DNA of 64,000 nucleotides from Nectonema munidae (taxonomy: Eukaryota > Nematomorpha > Nectonematoida > Nectonematidae): positions 868,001 to 932,000 of the forward strand of contig JAUIRK010000936.1 of NCBI GenBank assembly GCA_030549495.1, read 5' to 3'. The translations under genes were made by a program, and so were the position numbers. The notes under the pieces are model-generated. The model did not search any database and was not told the DNA's origin. It saw only the letters and a list, made by a program, of their open reading frames with translations. The first letter of the stretch is position 1, and each line of letters starts with the position of its first letter. This document shows positions 35,162 through 46,577 of the stretch, one piece after another.

Positions 35162-36148
35162 ATGAGCTTCAAGGTAAACATTGGTAGATTTAAAGTAATT
35201 TTACAAAAACTTCAATTTTTTTCAACTACACTGAATAAAGAAAAAGATATAGACTGTAATATAATTAGGTTAAAAGATTTTTTAAGGACTTATAAAAATT
35301 TCTTGAGTTATTCTGTTCCAAATTTATTTTCAAATACATATATAACACTTATTGATTCTACTTCTAAATTAATTTTAGATACATATAATATGGACTTTGA
35401 TCATGTTCCCTTAACAACTACAGGAGATGGCAATTGCTTGTTCAATTCAGTTTCCATATTATTTCATGGCAATGAAGAGTATTCTTACGTATATCGTCTT
35501 TTGACAGCCTTAGAATTAATAAAATATTCTGAAAAGTATAGAAATGAGGAATTTAGTAAGGTCTGTAGTTTTGAAGATGCTATATATGATGTTTGTTGTA
35601 ACTTTGGTTGGTCTAATATATTCACCATCGGGGCCCTTTTCACTGTTTTAATGCAACCCATTCGATTAATTTATCCTCCATATAACTCAATTGATAACAT
35701 AGCTAATTTAGTTTTAAATAAAATAATCCTTCTCCAAAATTTTGATTCCAAAAAAATGTCTTCTTATAATAACATCAAAATTTTGTTTACGTGTACTTCC
35801 TTCAAAAAAAGTACATTCATTTTTCCTAACCATTTTGTTCCGCTTGTTAAATCTAAAAATCATGTATCTTTTAAGCCCATGGAGAATAAATTATTAGAAA
35901 AAAAGTCTATATTGTCTAATATATCGTCAAAAAGTATCATTAACAATATACAGAGTCGAATTAACCCTGTTAAAATTATATCTATTAGCTCAATTTATAG
36001 TGAACCTAATTATTCATTATCTTATACTCAACCAGATTCAGTAACTTCATTCCTTAAAGTAGACAAGTTTTTATCTAAAGATAATTGGTTTAATTTTATT
36101 ACAAAAAATTCTCTTCCTTATGTAGAAGTACCCAACGGACCTAAATAA
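35162..36148 (+). CDS. OTU-domain (cysteine protease-like) protein of the MULE
   Basis: 328 codons from the ATG at 35162. OTU enzymes are papain-like proteases that usually remove ubiquitin. Here residues 84-112 read LTTTGDGNCLFNSVSILFHG, with the D-G-x-C nucleophile motif (Asp89, Cys92). The partner histidine is in FPNHFVPL (His224), spacing normal for OTU folds. The N-terminal 80 residues are helical and unrecognised; the C-terminal 100 are Ser/Asn/Ile-rich. The frame is intact and the triad plausible, unlike the transposase after it. The frame changes at 36148 just before DDCGAWG, so it may have been one long OTU-MULE polyprotein. The substrate and role in transposition are unknown. Confidence 0.82.
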   Translation: MSFKVNIGRFKVILQKLQFFSTTLNKEKDIDCNIIRLKDFLRTYKNFLSYSVPNLFSNTYITLIDSTSKLILDTYNMDFDHVPLTTTGDGNCLFNSVSILFHGNEEYSYVYRLLTALELIKYSEKYRNEEFSKVCSFEDAIYDVCCNFGWSNIFTIGALFTVLMQPIRLIYPPYNSIDNIANLVLNKIILLQNFDSKKMSSYNNIKILFTCTSFKKSTFIFPNHFVPLVKSKNHVSFKPMENKLLEKKSILSNISSKSIINNIQSRINPVKIISISSIYSEPNYSLSYTQPDSVTSFLKVDKFLSKDNWFNFITKNSLPYVEVPNGPK

Positions 36149-36153
36149 AATAT

Positions 36154-37768
36154 ATGTTTTTTAGTGAAAAAAAAACTCAAAGTAGAAATAATTTCTTCGA
36201 CGATTGTGGAGCCTGGGGTAAAAATTCCACTAATAAATTTTTTTTTAAAATAAATGAGGATGGTACCCTCTCTGATACTAGAGATAAAGAGTCCGATGTT
36301 TCAAATATACTCTATGTTAAAAGGTACTATTCAAAATAAAAAGGGACTGTAACTATCAAAGAAGAATCTCCTTCTTCTATGTTCCACCTAAATTTAATAC
36401 CAACCTTTTATATTTGATGACCTATGAATACATTGGATCTTTTCCTAACTTGGCTCCTCATCTTAATTCACAAGGGACCAATATTTACATTAGAACTAAT
36501 GAAACAGTTAGAGACCTTGTTAAAAATAAATTATCCGATTCTAAGGAAAGTGTGAGAAAAATCTATACTGATTTACTTCTAGATAACACCGCCCCTCGTA
36601 ACAGTGAGTTTATAAAAAACATGAGGCGTAATTTAAATAAAATTCAAAATCCTAATAGTTTTATGAATCCATCAGATGAAATGCAGTCTATGATTAGTAT
36701 GTGTTGCAATGAACATGCTTTCATTAAACACTTCTTTTCAAGTCCAGGTAAACCTTGTTTCATTTTATATACTGAATTTCAACTAAAGCATTTTTAGACA
36801 GCATTGATAATGGGTTTATAATGAGTATTGATCGGACGTTCAACCTAGGGCCTTGTTTTCTCACCAACTTTGTCTTCCAAGAAAAAAGATTGAAAAATAG
36901 ATCAACAAAAGTTCATCCCATTTTTCTAGGACCAATGTGTCTCCATTGGCATGGGCTATTTGAAACATATTATTCTTTTCTTACTAATATTGCATCTAAA
37001 GTTAAAAATAGGCATCTTTTTATAGGCTGTGATGAAGAAAAGGCTTTGATGAAAGCTATTAACCAAGCTTTCAAAAATCATACAATCCTTTTATGTACTA
37101 GACACATGAAGAACAACTTAGTAAGAAATAATAATAATAAATTTTGGCTCAAAGGTCCAGAATTAAGTATTTTAAAACAGAAACTATTTTCTGACAGTGG
37201 TCTTTGTTCGATGTTAAACATTTAATTATTTAATGCAGAAGCAAAAATTATACTTGAAGAATATAAATCAAAACTGGGAGACTACGTCATCAAAATTATT
37301 GAACACATTAAAGAATATGTCGTATATCCTCGCTTGAAATCTGAAAACATTCCTTTACTTTGGACTAATAATATTTCTGAGTCTAAAAATCATATTTTTA
37401 AATTGAATTTTGATTGGAAAAAGAAAAAAATATTGGAAATTGTTGAAATGTTACATACAGAAACGCTTAGAGATGAAAACTTATTTTTAGCATCATGTGA
37501 CCTAACAGGGGAATACTTTCAATGTTCTTCATTACCCTTAAAAAAATATAATCAAGAGAAAGATCAAGCTTCTAACTATGATACTGTTTATAATAATAAA
37601 CACAATTTTAACCAAAATAATTTTAGTGATTTAAAATTAACTCTTCCTAAATTTCCATTTGTCGCAAAAAAAACCAGGTCAAAAGAAACGTATCAGATCA
37701 TCCAAAACATTTTCTTTTTCAAAGTTCAAAAAATGTTAAAGCATGGGATTTTTAGTAAAAATATATAA
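36154..37768 (+). pseudogene. MULE transposase, broken into four frames
   Basis: 36154-36339 has DDCGAWGKN and NEDGTLSD. 36414-36797 has YEYIGSFPNLAPH and RTNETVRDLV. 36821-37225 has IDRTFNLGPCFLTN, FLGPMCLHW, GCDEEKALMKA and LLCTRHMKNN. 37334-37768 has TNNISESKNHIFK and CDLTGEYFQ. The catalytic set of Mutator DDE enzymes is visible: Asp in IDRTFNLG, Asp in GCDEEKA, the C-x2-H of CTRH, and Glu in ISESKNH. At least three frame changes or stops separate the pieces. The C-terminal tail KKPGQKKRIRSSKT (about 37670) is in yet another frame. Confidence 0.87.
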
Positions 37769-38052
37769 TAACAAGCTTGCCCTTGGAAAAGAGATGCTTC
37801 TGTCGATCTACTCTTTTATTGTGACTTCTGAATCTTAGTTTATTTACAGTAAATATGTATGAAAAAATTATTTTGTATGTTTTTTCTGTCGGGTATGGGA
37901 CGAAGAAATGAAAATCCAACAATTTTCATTTAAGATGTTGTAATCTTTCAACAGAAGAGGAGGCTTTTTTTCTTTCTAATTTACACTTTTTTGTTTGTTT
38001 AATTTGTTTATATGATGGGAAGATATATAAATATTCGAATGCTATTAATTGA

Positions 38053-38650
38053 ATTGAAAACTATTATAACTATATGGTTAATATAAATTCAAAATTTTCT
38101 TTTATTATTGATAAAAATCACTCCTTTTTTGAAAGCTGTAAAAAAATTTTGGGAAGAGAATGTCCTATTTTTTTAAAATTCAATAATTTTTATAATACGC
38201 CTATCGATGATAGTGTTCTAAATATTCTTAACCATTTTTCTATTTTTCAAAACTTTCTTCCTCTAACATCGACATTCGACACCTAACGGAGAATGTTTAT
38301 TTAATTCGCTTTCAATTCTTTTAAATGATAATGAAACTCTCTCAAATAAGTTACGTTTATTAAACGCTATTGAGCTAGGTATTAATTTCAAAAATTATTT
38401 CAATCAAAATTTCAATAAAGTCTGTGATTTAGACACAGTTGTTAATTCTTTTATCAAGTATAAATGGTCGAACATTTTTATAATTCATGCTTAAATTCTG
38501 CTGTCACTGGTGAAAGTGAATATTTATTATCAGAAAATTTTGATAATTTTCGTTTATGCAACGAATTCAATGAAACTTAATAGCCAAAAAGCCAGGACAG
38601 AGAAGTAGAATAAGGAGTTCAAGAACGACTACTTTTAGATCTACAAAACA
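38053..38650 (+). pseudogene. Second, decayed OTU-domain copy inside the MULE
   Basis: 38074-38286 then a shifted frame reads GECLFNSLSILLND, LRLLNAIELGINF, NFNKVCDLDTVVNS and KWSNIF. It is parallel to GNCLFNSVSILFHG, YRLLTALELIKY, EFSKVCSFEDAIYD and GWSNIF of the intact gene. The nucleophile Cys remains but the Asp-Gly-Asn before it is altered. It ends with a KKPGQRSRIRSSRT tail (about 38590), so the middle, transposase part has been lost. Confidence 0.8.
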
Positions 38651-38879
38651 AAAGTTGTATTTAATTATTTAAATGTCGTATTTTCTTAGTTCTCATATTA
38701 ATAATGCATATTTTAAATTATTTTTCTAACGCTTTTGATTTTTCGCTTTGATTGTTTTTCCTCTCATTTCTCTTGCTTAAAATCTCTTTTCGGTTTTTCT
38801 CATTTTGCTTTTTAAAAATCATTTGCTTTCTAAAAATCACGTCTTTAGCAGAAAAATATTTTAGAAATTATAAAAATGC

Positions 38880-39135
38880 TTCATTTAGGAAGTATACTTT
38901 TTTAAGACACTAATTTAACCGGAGAGTATTATTTATATGAAAGGTTTTCAAAGAAAATATATAAGGAAAAACCTAAAATTGATAATATTAATATTTTTTG
39001 TTTTAAGTTTGGATGAAACATCGAAGATTTCGATATCTTTTGATATACATATGGAACTCCCAAAGATAAAAACAATTACCAAGAAACCAGGCCAAATAAA
39101 AATGTCAAGATCTTTGAAAACTCTAACTATTAAGA
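38880..39135 (+). pseudogene. Third partial set: transposase tail relic inside the MULE
   Basis: Reads LTGEYY in one frame and TKKPGQIKMSRSLKT about 60 codons later, parallel to DLTGEYF and KKPGQKKRIRSSKT of the main copy. Short and broken. It shows that the 3' half of this element contains repeated remnants of its own coding unit. Confidence 0.6.
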
Positions 39136-39384
39136 AAAAAGAAATGAAGCATCTAATTCAATCTTCTAATATACATCTATGTTCTTATACAACATTATGT
39201 CCTTGGAATTTATTCACTTTTTTTATCCATCAGTTTTATTGAAATAATTTCATGGTACTATAACCTTTACTGTCATGATTTTATCCGAAAATTCAAATTG
39301 TTAAAATTTTGGCTTTTATTTGAATTGTAGGTCAATCTGGCACGGTGGTGGTGGTTTTTTTTTGACACAAAATTTAATAATTCT

Positions 39385-39505
39385 TTTTAGATCTTGTGGC
39401 AAACTGGTATGAAAAGATATGGGAGTTTTTTGGGCTGCACGTGAATCAGGTCCTCGTCCTGCAGCCTGGTAACGTGTTCTTCACCGCTAAGAATTCACAT
39501 CCTAT
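39385..39505 (+). other. GC-rich exon-like segment inside the MULE, origin unknown
   Basis: After CTTTTTAG a 110-bp stretch of much higher GC content reads DLVANWYEKIWEFFG and NQVLVLQPGNVFFTAK in one open frame that runs on for about 60 codons. Another frame and the opposite strand are also partly open. I do not recognise the peptide. Its composition contrasts with everything within 3 kb, suggesting a captured fragment (inference). Confidence 0.35.
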
Positions 39506-39899
39506 ATACTCCACATGTAATTTACTCAAAGTAATTTCTATCGATAAATATTATTTCTTTAATACAATAAATTAATTTAACCTTTTCCTATACATTTCAT
39601 GATGTTTTATATAATACACATTGTGTCCCAAATATTTACCAGAAACAAAAGATCTAGCTAAAAAATTATATTCTAAATTATTTTTAAAGTTATTTATGAA
39701 GAGGATCATTTATATGATTAAAATTCGAACTTATATTAATTTAGCTTTCAAAAAACCAAAACTAGAAATTCCAAATAATTGTACTAGACCGGTTTTTTAT
39801 CTCAATATTGTAATTCAGCAAGGTTATATAACTTATAAAACTATCAACATTAACTTTCTTCCCTCATTTTAGAAAGATTGCGTACGCTTCACTATTAGA

Positions 39900-41799
39900 T
39901 TAGCTAAAGTAGGGTTAGGCACTCCAGGTTTAAAAATTAATTTTAGCTTAAAAGTTTTTGTTTTTTACAAATAATGACTTGTAATTAAAGGGCACAGCAA
40001 TTATCTACATTAAAGCGACCAAAAATGTCATTTTTCGACTCAGTTTTCATGATTAGCGTGTAAAAAAAGTTTCAGTCAAATTTGCTCTAAAAATCCGACT
40101 TCATTTCATAATTAGGGTATAAAAATTTTTAAGTGTCAATCAATATCAATTAACTCAAGAATTTAATTAATATTATTAAATTAAGACACTGCGTAAATAA
40201 AAATAGCCAATTACAAATATGGTTAAACCGCCTGACCTATTGTATTAAAAAATATTAACATGAAAGATATTTGTCTTTGACCAATTTTATCTAAATATTA
40301 TACGGTATATATTTGGTTACAAATAAATTAATTAATTGAATACCTAGTTTACTTTGTTCTTCTATATAAATATAATGAAAAAAATTATTATGTATTGTAA
40401 CAGGTAAAGTTATCTTATATATAATAATATTTCACGATTTGCGAACCCATTTTCTTTTACTTTTTCCATTCAAAGTAAAAGAATTTTAGATTAAAAAAGT
40501 ATTTTCCAAGCTATAAAATGTTAACCCGCCTTATTTCTACAGCGCTATCACCTCCTCTAAATTAAATGCCTTCAGGCTCAGTTCATTGACCCATACCTGA
40601 ACTATAAATTTCTTACTTTTTCAATTCCCGCGAGATGTTTCAAAAATTTAAAAAAAAATTTCAACTGAGTTAAAGTACTTTTATAAATAAATGATTTTGT
40701 AAAAAATAATTCCATTTTTTATATAAAAAAAGCTTTGAATTTTCAAAAAGTTGACATTTTTGATTCAAAAATTCTACATCATAACAAAATTATTTTTTTC
40801 TAATTTTTACATCATCTTATTCAAAATTGCTTAAATAAAAGAATTTTAGCAATTTTGAAAAATATTTATTTTTGATATATATTTTTTGATTTTAACAATT
40901 TTTAAAAAAATTTAGTGTCAATATTTTCAAATTTTCAACTTTTAAAGAAAATTTATGCGAGAATTTTTTTAACATTTTAAACCATGCGCATCTTAAAGAA
41001 CATCCTTTTACTGAGATTTTTGAATCATTTTTAGTTTTGTAAAAAAATTCAAAAAATTTTTTATAACCCCTTGAACATGATGGACATTTTTGCCATTTTT
41101 CACTATATTTTAGCGTGTAAAATGAAGAATAAATTTTTTTTTTTTCAATTTTTTTTGCATATTTATAATATATAATTGATATTTAAACATACTACAGTAG
41201 AAAAATTTAGAAATTTTTTTTTTAATTTTTTTGAAAAATTTTGTAAGGTACCTACAAAATTTTTGACAAATTTCAAACTTATCCAATTTTCTATTTTAAT
41301 ATCTCATTTTAAAGGAAATTTTATACTGCGTAAAAAAATGTAAAAATATTTTAAATTATTTTTTTAAAATACTTTTTTTAGCCTTTGAACTTGAAAAAAT
41401 GACAAAAAATTCAACTTTGACCTCAGAAAAAAATATAAAATCATTCGATTCATTTCAAACAAATTACATATTTGGAATCAGCGTATCAAACTCTATCAGA
41501 ATACGCTTTTAAATTTTAATTTTTTTTTTATTTTTCGATTTTTCAGGTGGCTCAAAATATGACTATCACTTCTCATATATTTAATAAAAAATCAAGTTTT
41601 ATATATTTTTAGAATCCTCTTATCATTCTGAATAACAATATTAGCTTTATTTTACCATAAATCTTTTTATTCAAAAAAATTCATATATATTTGTATATTT
41701 TGTATATAGGTGCATAATGTACTTATTTTAACCAATCAAAAAAATTCATTTGCATTAAAATATTTTTACATTCTCAGTATATCCAATTCAATATGGGAG
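39900..41799. other. MULE filler, AT-rich, no gene
   Basis: Very AT-rich with long T and A runs. The only open frame nearby is 39621-39872, an unassigned Lys/Ile-rich run. Confidence 0.5.
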
Positions 41800-42090
41800 T
41801 ACCAATGATTTTTTACATGACCTAGAATCACGGGCACCAAGGATCTTTTACAGGACCTAGAATCACATGGGTACCAATGATCTTTAACTGGACCTAGATT
41901 AAAGGTACCAATGATCTTTAACAGGACCAAGAATCACGGGGGTACCAATGATCTTTAACTGGACCTAGATTAAAGATACCAATGATCTTTTACACGTCCT
42001 AGAATCATTGTACCAATGATCTTTGACACCTTCTGTTAAAGACCCACGTGATTCTAAGTCCTAATTAAGATCATTGATACCCCTAATATT
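41800..42090 (+). repeat. 36-bp minisatellite with an inverted last unit
   Basis: About seven units with a GTACCAATGATCTTTAAC core, then GGACCTAGAATCAC or GGACCTAGATTAAAG, from 41800 to 42030. The block is followed by the same motif inverted (GTGATTCTAAGTCC ... GATCATTGATACCC, 42050-42085). It can fold back on itself. Confidence 0.8.
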
Positions 42091-42261
42091 CATTAAATCT
42101 TGAAAATTGATATCGCCCGCAAAGAAATCCCCGTTTCAAGTTAATTTTCAAAAAAAAATTCTTTTTTAAACAATGCAAAAAATAATTGAATAAACATTGA
42201 AATTATTAAATAGAATGATAAGAGGATTCTAAAAATGTATAATACTTATATATTTGTTATG

Positions 42262-42570
42262 TATATGTGAAGTCTAAATTGCAACAAATAAGGACATTTT
42301 AAGTATTGAGAAAACTTGACGTTAAACATATATCAAAGATATAAGAATTTACCTCATGTACAGATCTCTGGAAATATGATTAATAAGATGTTTATTAACA
42401 AATTGAAGTTGAAATAAATATATAAGTAAAAAATGGAAACATTTTAACAAAATTGCAAAGCAATATAAAAGAAAATTTCAACAAAATTTACTTCTTGTGA
42501 AGTTGTCTATAAATTGCAATAAATAAGGAAGTATTGAGAAAACTTGACGTTAAACATATATCAAAGTTTC
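42262..42570 (+). repeat. Direct repeat pair in MULE 3' region
   Basis: TATTGAGAAAACTTGACGTT followed by AAACATATATCAAAG occurs near 42304-42338 and again near 42534-42567, with similar preceding AAATTGCAAYAAATAAGGA. No coding signal. Confidence 0.7.
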
Positions 42571-43572
42571 TCACAATTAAAACATTTTTTCTTTTTGTTT
42601 TTTTTATTATTTATTTGATATCTAAAATTAAATTATAATATAAAAAATTTTATTCTAGGAAATGTAAACAAAATTTATTTGATTTTATTTTAATATTGTT
42701 TTTTCTTTGCAAATTATAAAATCTTTCAAATATACGTGCTTATTCTCTACTTATTATTTCTCTACCATATAAAACATCAAACAAAAAAAGAAAGCTTAAG
42801 TGGTAAATAGGTGAAACATTTATAATGAAGAAAAACTGATACTTATTTTAGTTATAAAAATAAAAAGCTGAAAAGTCTTTGTATAAACAATAGATACTAT
42901 AATTTTACATAGAATTATTTAAAATAATCAATTTTTTTAAAACTAATATATAATTTATTTTTAATATATTAAAATATATTTTTTTAACAAATTTATAAAG
43001 AAAATATTTTATAAATTAGTTCGCATAGACATTATTATCAGCATCGAGGTAACAGAAATGGAAGACAAATCCATATATTTTGACTTATTATCACTAAAAT
43101 ATAATGTTTTTTTTAATATATATATAACTTTATTTAATTTTTTCTGAATTAGAGACTCGAGTTTTATATGTAAGTAAATTTTCACTCTGTTATCTCTTTT
43201 CGTTTATTCGAAATCAGGCTTTACTTTTGCAGCTTATTTTACACCTACCCATCGTAGTTGAAGATAAGGTTAATACATGCACTTGGTGGCGTTTTTTATG
43301 TTCAAGAATAGTAATTATGCATGATGCTATTTTTTGCCTGTAAAAGTGCATGTTTTGGTCTATCTTAGTAGGTTTTTGAGTAGACTTGCCTAAGCGTAGA
43401 TCTGGAGGTTGCATATATAAGAAAAAGTTGGCGTTTCATTGTAAAAAACCTCAACATCTGTCCGCCATACTATATGAAAAGTTTTTTTCTCATAATTTGA
43501 TTTCATAGATTCAGGGATAATTAGGACTCAAGTCAATGTTAATAATATGTTTTGAAATTGACTTGCTTCCAT

Positions 43573-43710
43573 TTAACCCATTTAAGGCCAAGCAAAGCAG
43601 ACGATATCTAAAAAAACGCAGACGAATTATATTCAAAGTCATTGAAAAAAGCAGACGAAGATGAAATTAATTATGTTCCAAAATAGGAACATTGGCAGTA
43701 AATGGGTTAA
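43573..43710 (+). mobile_element. piggyBac-like MITE with TTAA at both ends
   Basis: TTAA-CCCATTTAAGGCCA (43573-43590) and TGGCAGTAAATGGG-TTAA (43693-43710). The CCC..GGG ends and TTAA duplication are the hallmark of the piggyBac superfamily. 130 bp inside, no coding. A reverse-complement copy sits at 17708-17842. Confidence 0.9.
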
Positions 43711-44929
43711 TATCGGCTAAAAAATTACTGTCGAAAGTAAAAGCTTGAAATTCAAAGTATAGTTTAATTATAATTTTAGGTTTTTTTATTTCTCATTATT
43801 TTTGTAAAAACTTAAAATATTGCTTTTTTTAACTTCATGTTTTCTCGGTATCAAGGTTCCTAACAGTAAATAGAGCAATATTTAACAGCAAGTGATCAAT
43901 GCCCAATTTCTAATTATAAAATGCAACATGGATTGACCAATAAGCACCTCTGCTAATCCACTTTACATTTTCAAATTTATAACCTTTATACGTCATAAAA
44001 AGTTATTTTTATAATTTAAAGCTTCCAGAATTTTGCAGCCACCTGTATTTAAATCATTTTCTTCACAACAATCTGTTATTTTCAAGATCTTGTAAATTTT
44101 ATATTTTCGTGACAATATTAAATTCAGTGAACTTATTTTTTATTTAAATAAATTTAAAAAAATCAAAGAGTAAGTTAGAAACTAGATAGGAAAAATGTTA
44201 TCGGCATAAGAATTATACATTTTATAAAATTTTTGCCAAATATTTTCTACGCTAAAAAATATATTAGAGGACTAGACGGTTTTCGCTAATGATTTTTCGC
44301 TTCGCTCGAATTTGATTTTATTTTACAGACGTATATTATGCTTAAGCAGCTTTTCTTAACCTTTTTACTTTGGCGGAGATTCTTTAGGGAATCCTACAAA
44401 AATATCATTTTAGTGTATTTTTTTATCACAGTATTGGAAATTGAAAGAAAAGAGAATTAGGTTTAATAAAAAAGGATCCTAAAATAAATGAACAAAAAAA
44501 GGCAACTTTATTCTAAAAATAAATACTAGCTTGGGAAAACCTCGTTATCATATTTATTAGAGACTTAAATTTGAAAAATACATTAGTTTATCTTGTTCTT
44601 TTAACTTTAGCAGAATCCTAGCGTTTCGCAGCAAAAGAAGCCACTTTTTTGCAAAGTGGTATGATGTACAATCTCCTCTTCTATCCAGTGGCCTTTTTAG
44701 CCGGTCTACCGTAAAGAATATCTGGACCAGGCCAACGGAAGCGATACAATTTTTATAGCTTCCATTTCGTTAAATATAAAAGCTTTCGCGTCCAAATTTA
44801 AAACCATTATATGTAATCATATAATGAAAATATTTCATTGTTATGGTGTATTTTTTTTTAATTAAAATTTTTTTTTTGTTTTGCTAAAATATTGTATTTT
44901 TCCTATATTAATCATTCTAATTGCTCAAC
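43711..44929. other. No gene recognised
   Basis: AT-rich. 44640-44760 is slightly GC-richer (AGTGGCCTTTTTAGCCGG) without an open frame of note. Confidence 0.5.
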
Positions 44930-45090
44930 TTTGTCGGTTTAACAGCTTAGGATCAGGGGTTCGATCCCCAAGCTCACAACTCATTTAAAAATCACAGAAA
45001 ATGTAATAACAATTTTTTTTTTTTAAAAGCAAGAATGCCTAAATTGTGAAGGTGCTTGAAATCTCGCCCAACCAACCATTATTTAGATAT
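44930..45090 (+). repeat. tRNA-derived SINE, family 2, copy 2
   Basis: GATCAGGGGTTCGATCCCC (B-box) and a tail ending AAATCTCGCCCAACCAACC match 7537-7712. The head is truncated relative to copy 1. Confidence 0.65.
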
Positions 45091-45259
45091 ATGTAAACAA
45101 AAATCCAATTAAAACGCATAATGTAATTTTTGGTTGAAAATCATGTCTAAAGAAACTTCGATAAAAAAAATTAAGCATTCAAATTTTATTATAAAATATA
45201 TATGAATATAATTCAAAAATATACTAAAATTTATTCATACGGAGAAAAATTATAGCATT

Positions 45260-46160
45260 CCTTAATTCCTCACTCATTTTTACTATAAATAATTTTAAGT
45301 TGAGAAAACTCTTTCAACTGATACTTGTGTAGTAGTCATTGCACTCAAAATTTTATAAACAGGTTTTGACACTATTTGATAACATTCAATTATATCCCAA
45401 GCATTTTTAACGTCTCCCAAACGCCCAAGTTTCTCTATTTCAAAAAAGCTTCTCCAAGGACATTTGATATATGTTAAAAAGATGCAGTTTCTTCAAGACT
45501 CAAAATATTTTTCAAAATAAGAAATTTCTTCAACATTTTGATAATTATTCTCCTCTAAAGTTGAAATTAGTGCTATTCTCTTTTAGCAAAGAAGATTCTG
45601 AGCAAAATATAGATCTCTTGAAATGTTATTTTGTTCTTTCTTTTTGAATTTCATTCAAAAGAATTCAAGAACGGGCGTCAATACAAATTGCAGCAACTTG
45701 AATGTTTTCAAAAAAAAATTTCTCTTTTATTCAAACTTCACCTGGAGTAATATATTGACGTTGGAAAGAAAAATTCTTTGATAGGGAATCTCAACATTGA
45801 ACATAGACTTGTTTCATTCATTCTCAAAGTTCAAATTCGGGTACACCCAAATCTTGAATAAAAGATTTCAACTCAGAAAGTCTTTTCAATATTAAACATA
45901 TAATCCCCCATATTGTTGCAGTGTCTATCACCAGATCTTTTTAAATTTTCATTCGAATGAAGAGCGAGTAAATGTGAAGCTACATCTCACAATTTATTTA
46001 GAAAACTTTTTAATACCATTGACTACTGCAAGTTGCAGAGTGGGCTCCATACATCTCATATGATATATTTGATCAAATTCAGAATCTGAGCTTTCATTTT
46101 TCAATGTTCATAAGTTTAACAACGCTTGTCATATTAGTTGCATGATCAACAACACATCCA
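45260..46160 (-). pseudogene. Heavily decayed hAT transposase relic
   Basis: On the minus strand, in changing frames, I read MLGCVVDHATNM and VVKLMN, a GAHSATC block, and near 45300-45345 AMTTTQVSVERVFS followed by LKLFIV. TQVSVERVFS..LK is the hAT dimerisation motif. There are many stops. It is a different subfamily from the ZBED5-like copies. Confidence 0.65.
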
Positions 46161-46577
46161 AGCATTTGTTTTTTATTAATATTAAAATTTTCTCACACTA
46201 AAATTAATTCCGAGAGAGTAATCTCAATCTAGTTATAGTATCAAACTTTAATAAAGCAAGTTTTTAATTAAAATTTTTCAATAATAAAAATTCACACACT
46301 TTTTGTTCCCAGCTTCTAAGTGTGATTTCCTGGTTTCTATTGTTTGACTGGTAAAAAAAATCGCTACTATTTTGTTAGATATTTGGGTTTGCGATCAGGA
46401 CAATGAAAAACGTTAATTTTATCATAGGTATATTTTGAATAATCTATAGGTACAAGATATAAATTTTTTTAATCATAATACAATAAAAATTATGAAATTA
46501 AAATAAATATATTTATAATAGATAAATGCATAATAAACTTATTTATAAATATAAGTTTTCAAACAATTTATTAAATC

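Larger units (their letters stand above)
34270..43249 (+). mobile_element. 9-kb Mutator-like element (MULE) with OTU protease gene
   Basis: Left end GGTCTGTGTAAAATAAGC and right end read backwards GGTAGGTGTAAAATAAGC; 23 of the first 25 bases match. The flanks are identical CATCGTAGT (34260-34268 and 43250-43258), the 9-bp duplication typical of MULEs. Inside are an OTU-domain open frame (35162-36148), MULE transposase pieces (36154-37768), a second OTU relic (38053-38650), a further transposase-tail relic (38880-39135), a GC-rich segment (39390-39500) and 3.3 kb of AT-rich filler with minisatellites. A second internal AAAATAAGCTGCAAA at 34478 repeats the end motif. The clean duplication argues for one insertion of the whole composite. 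Confidence 0.9.
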
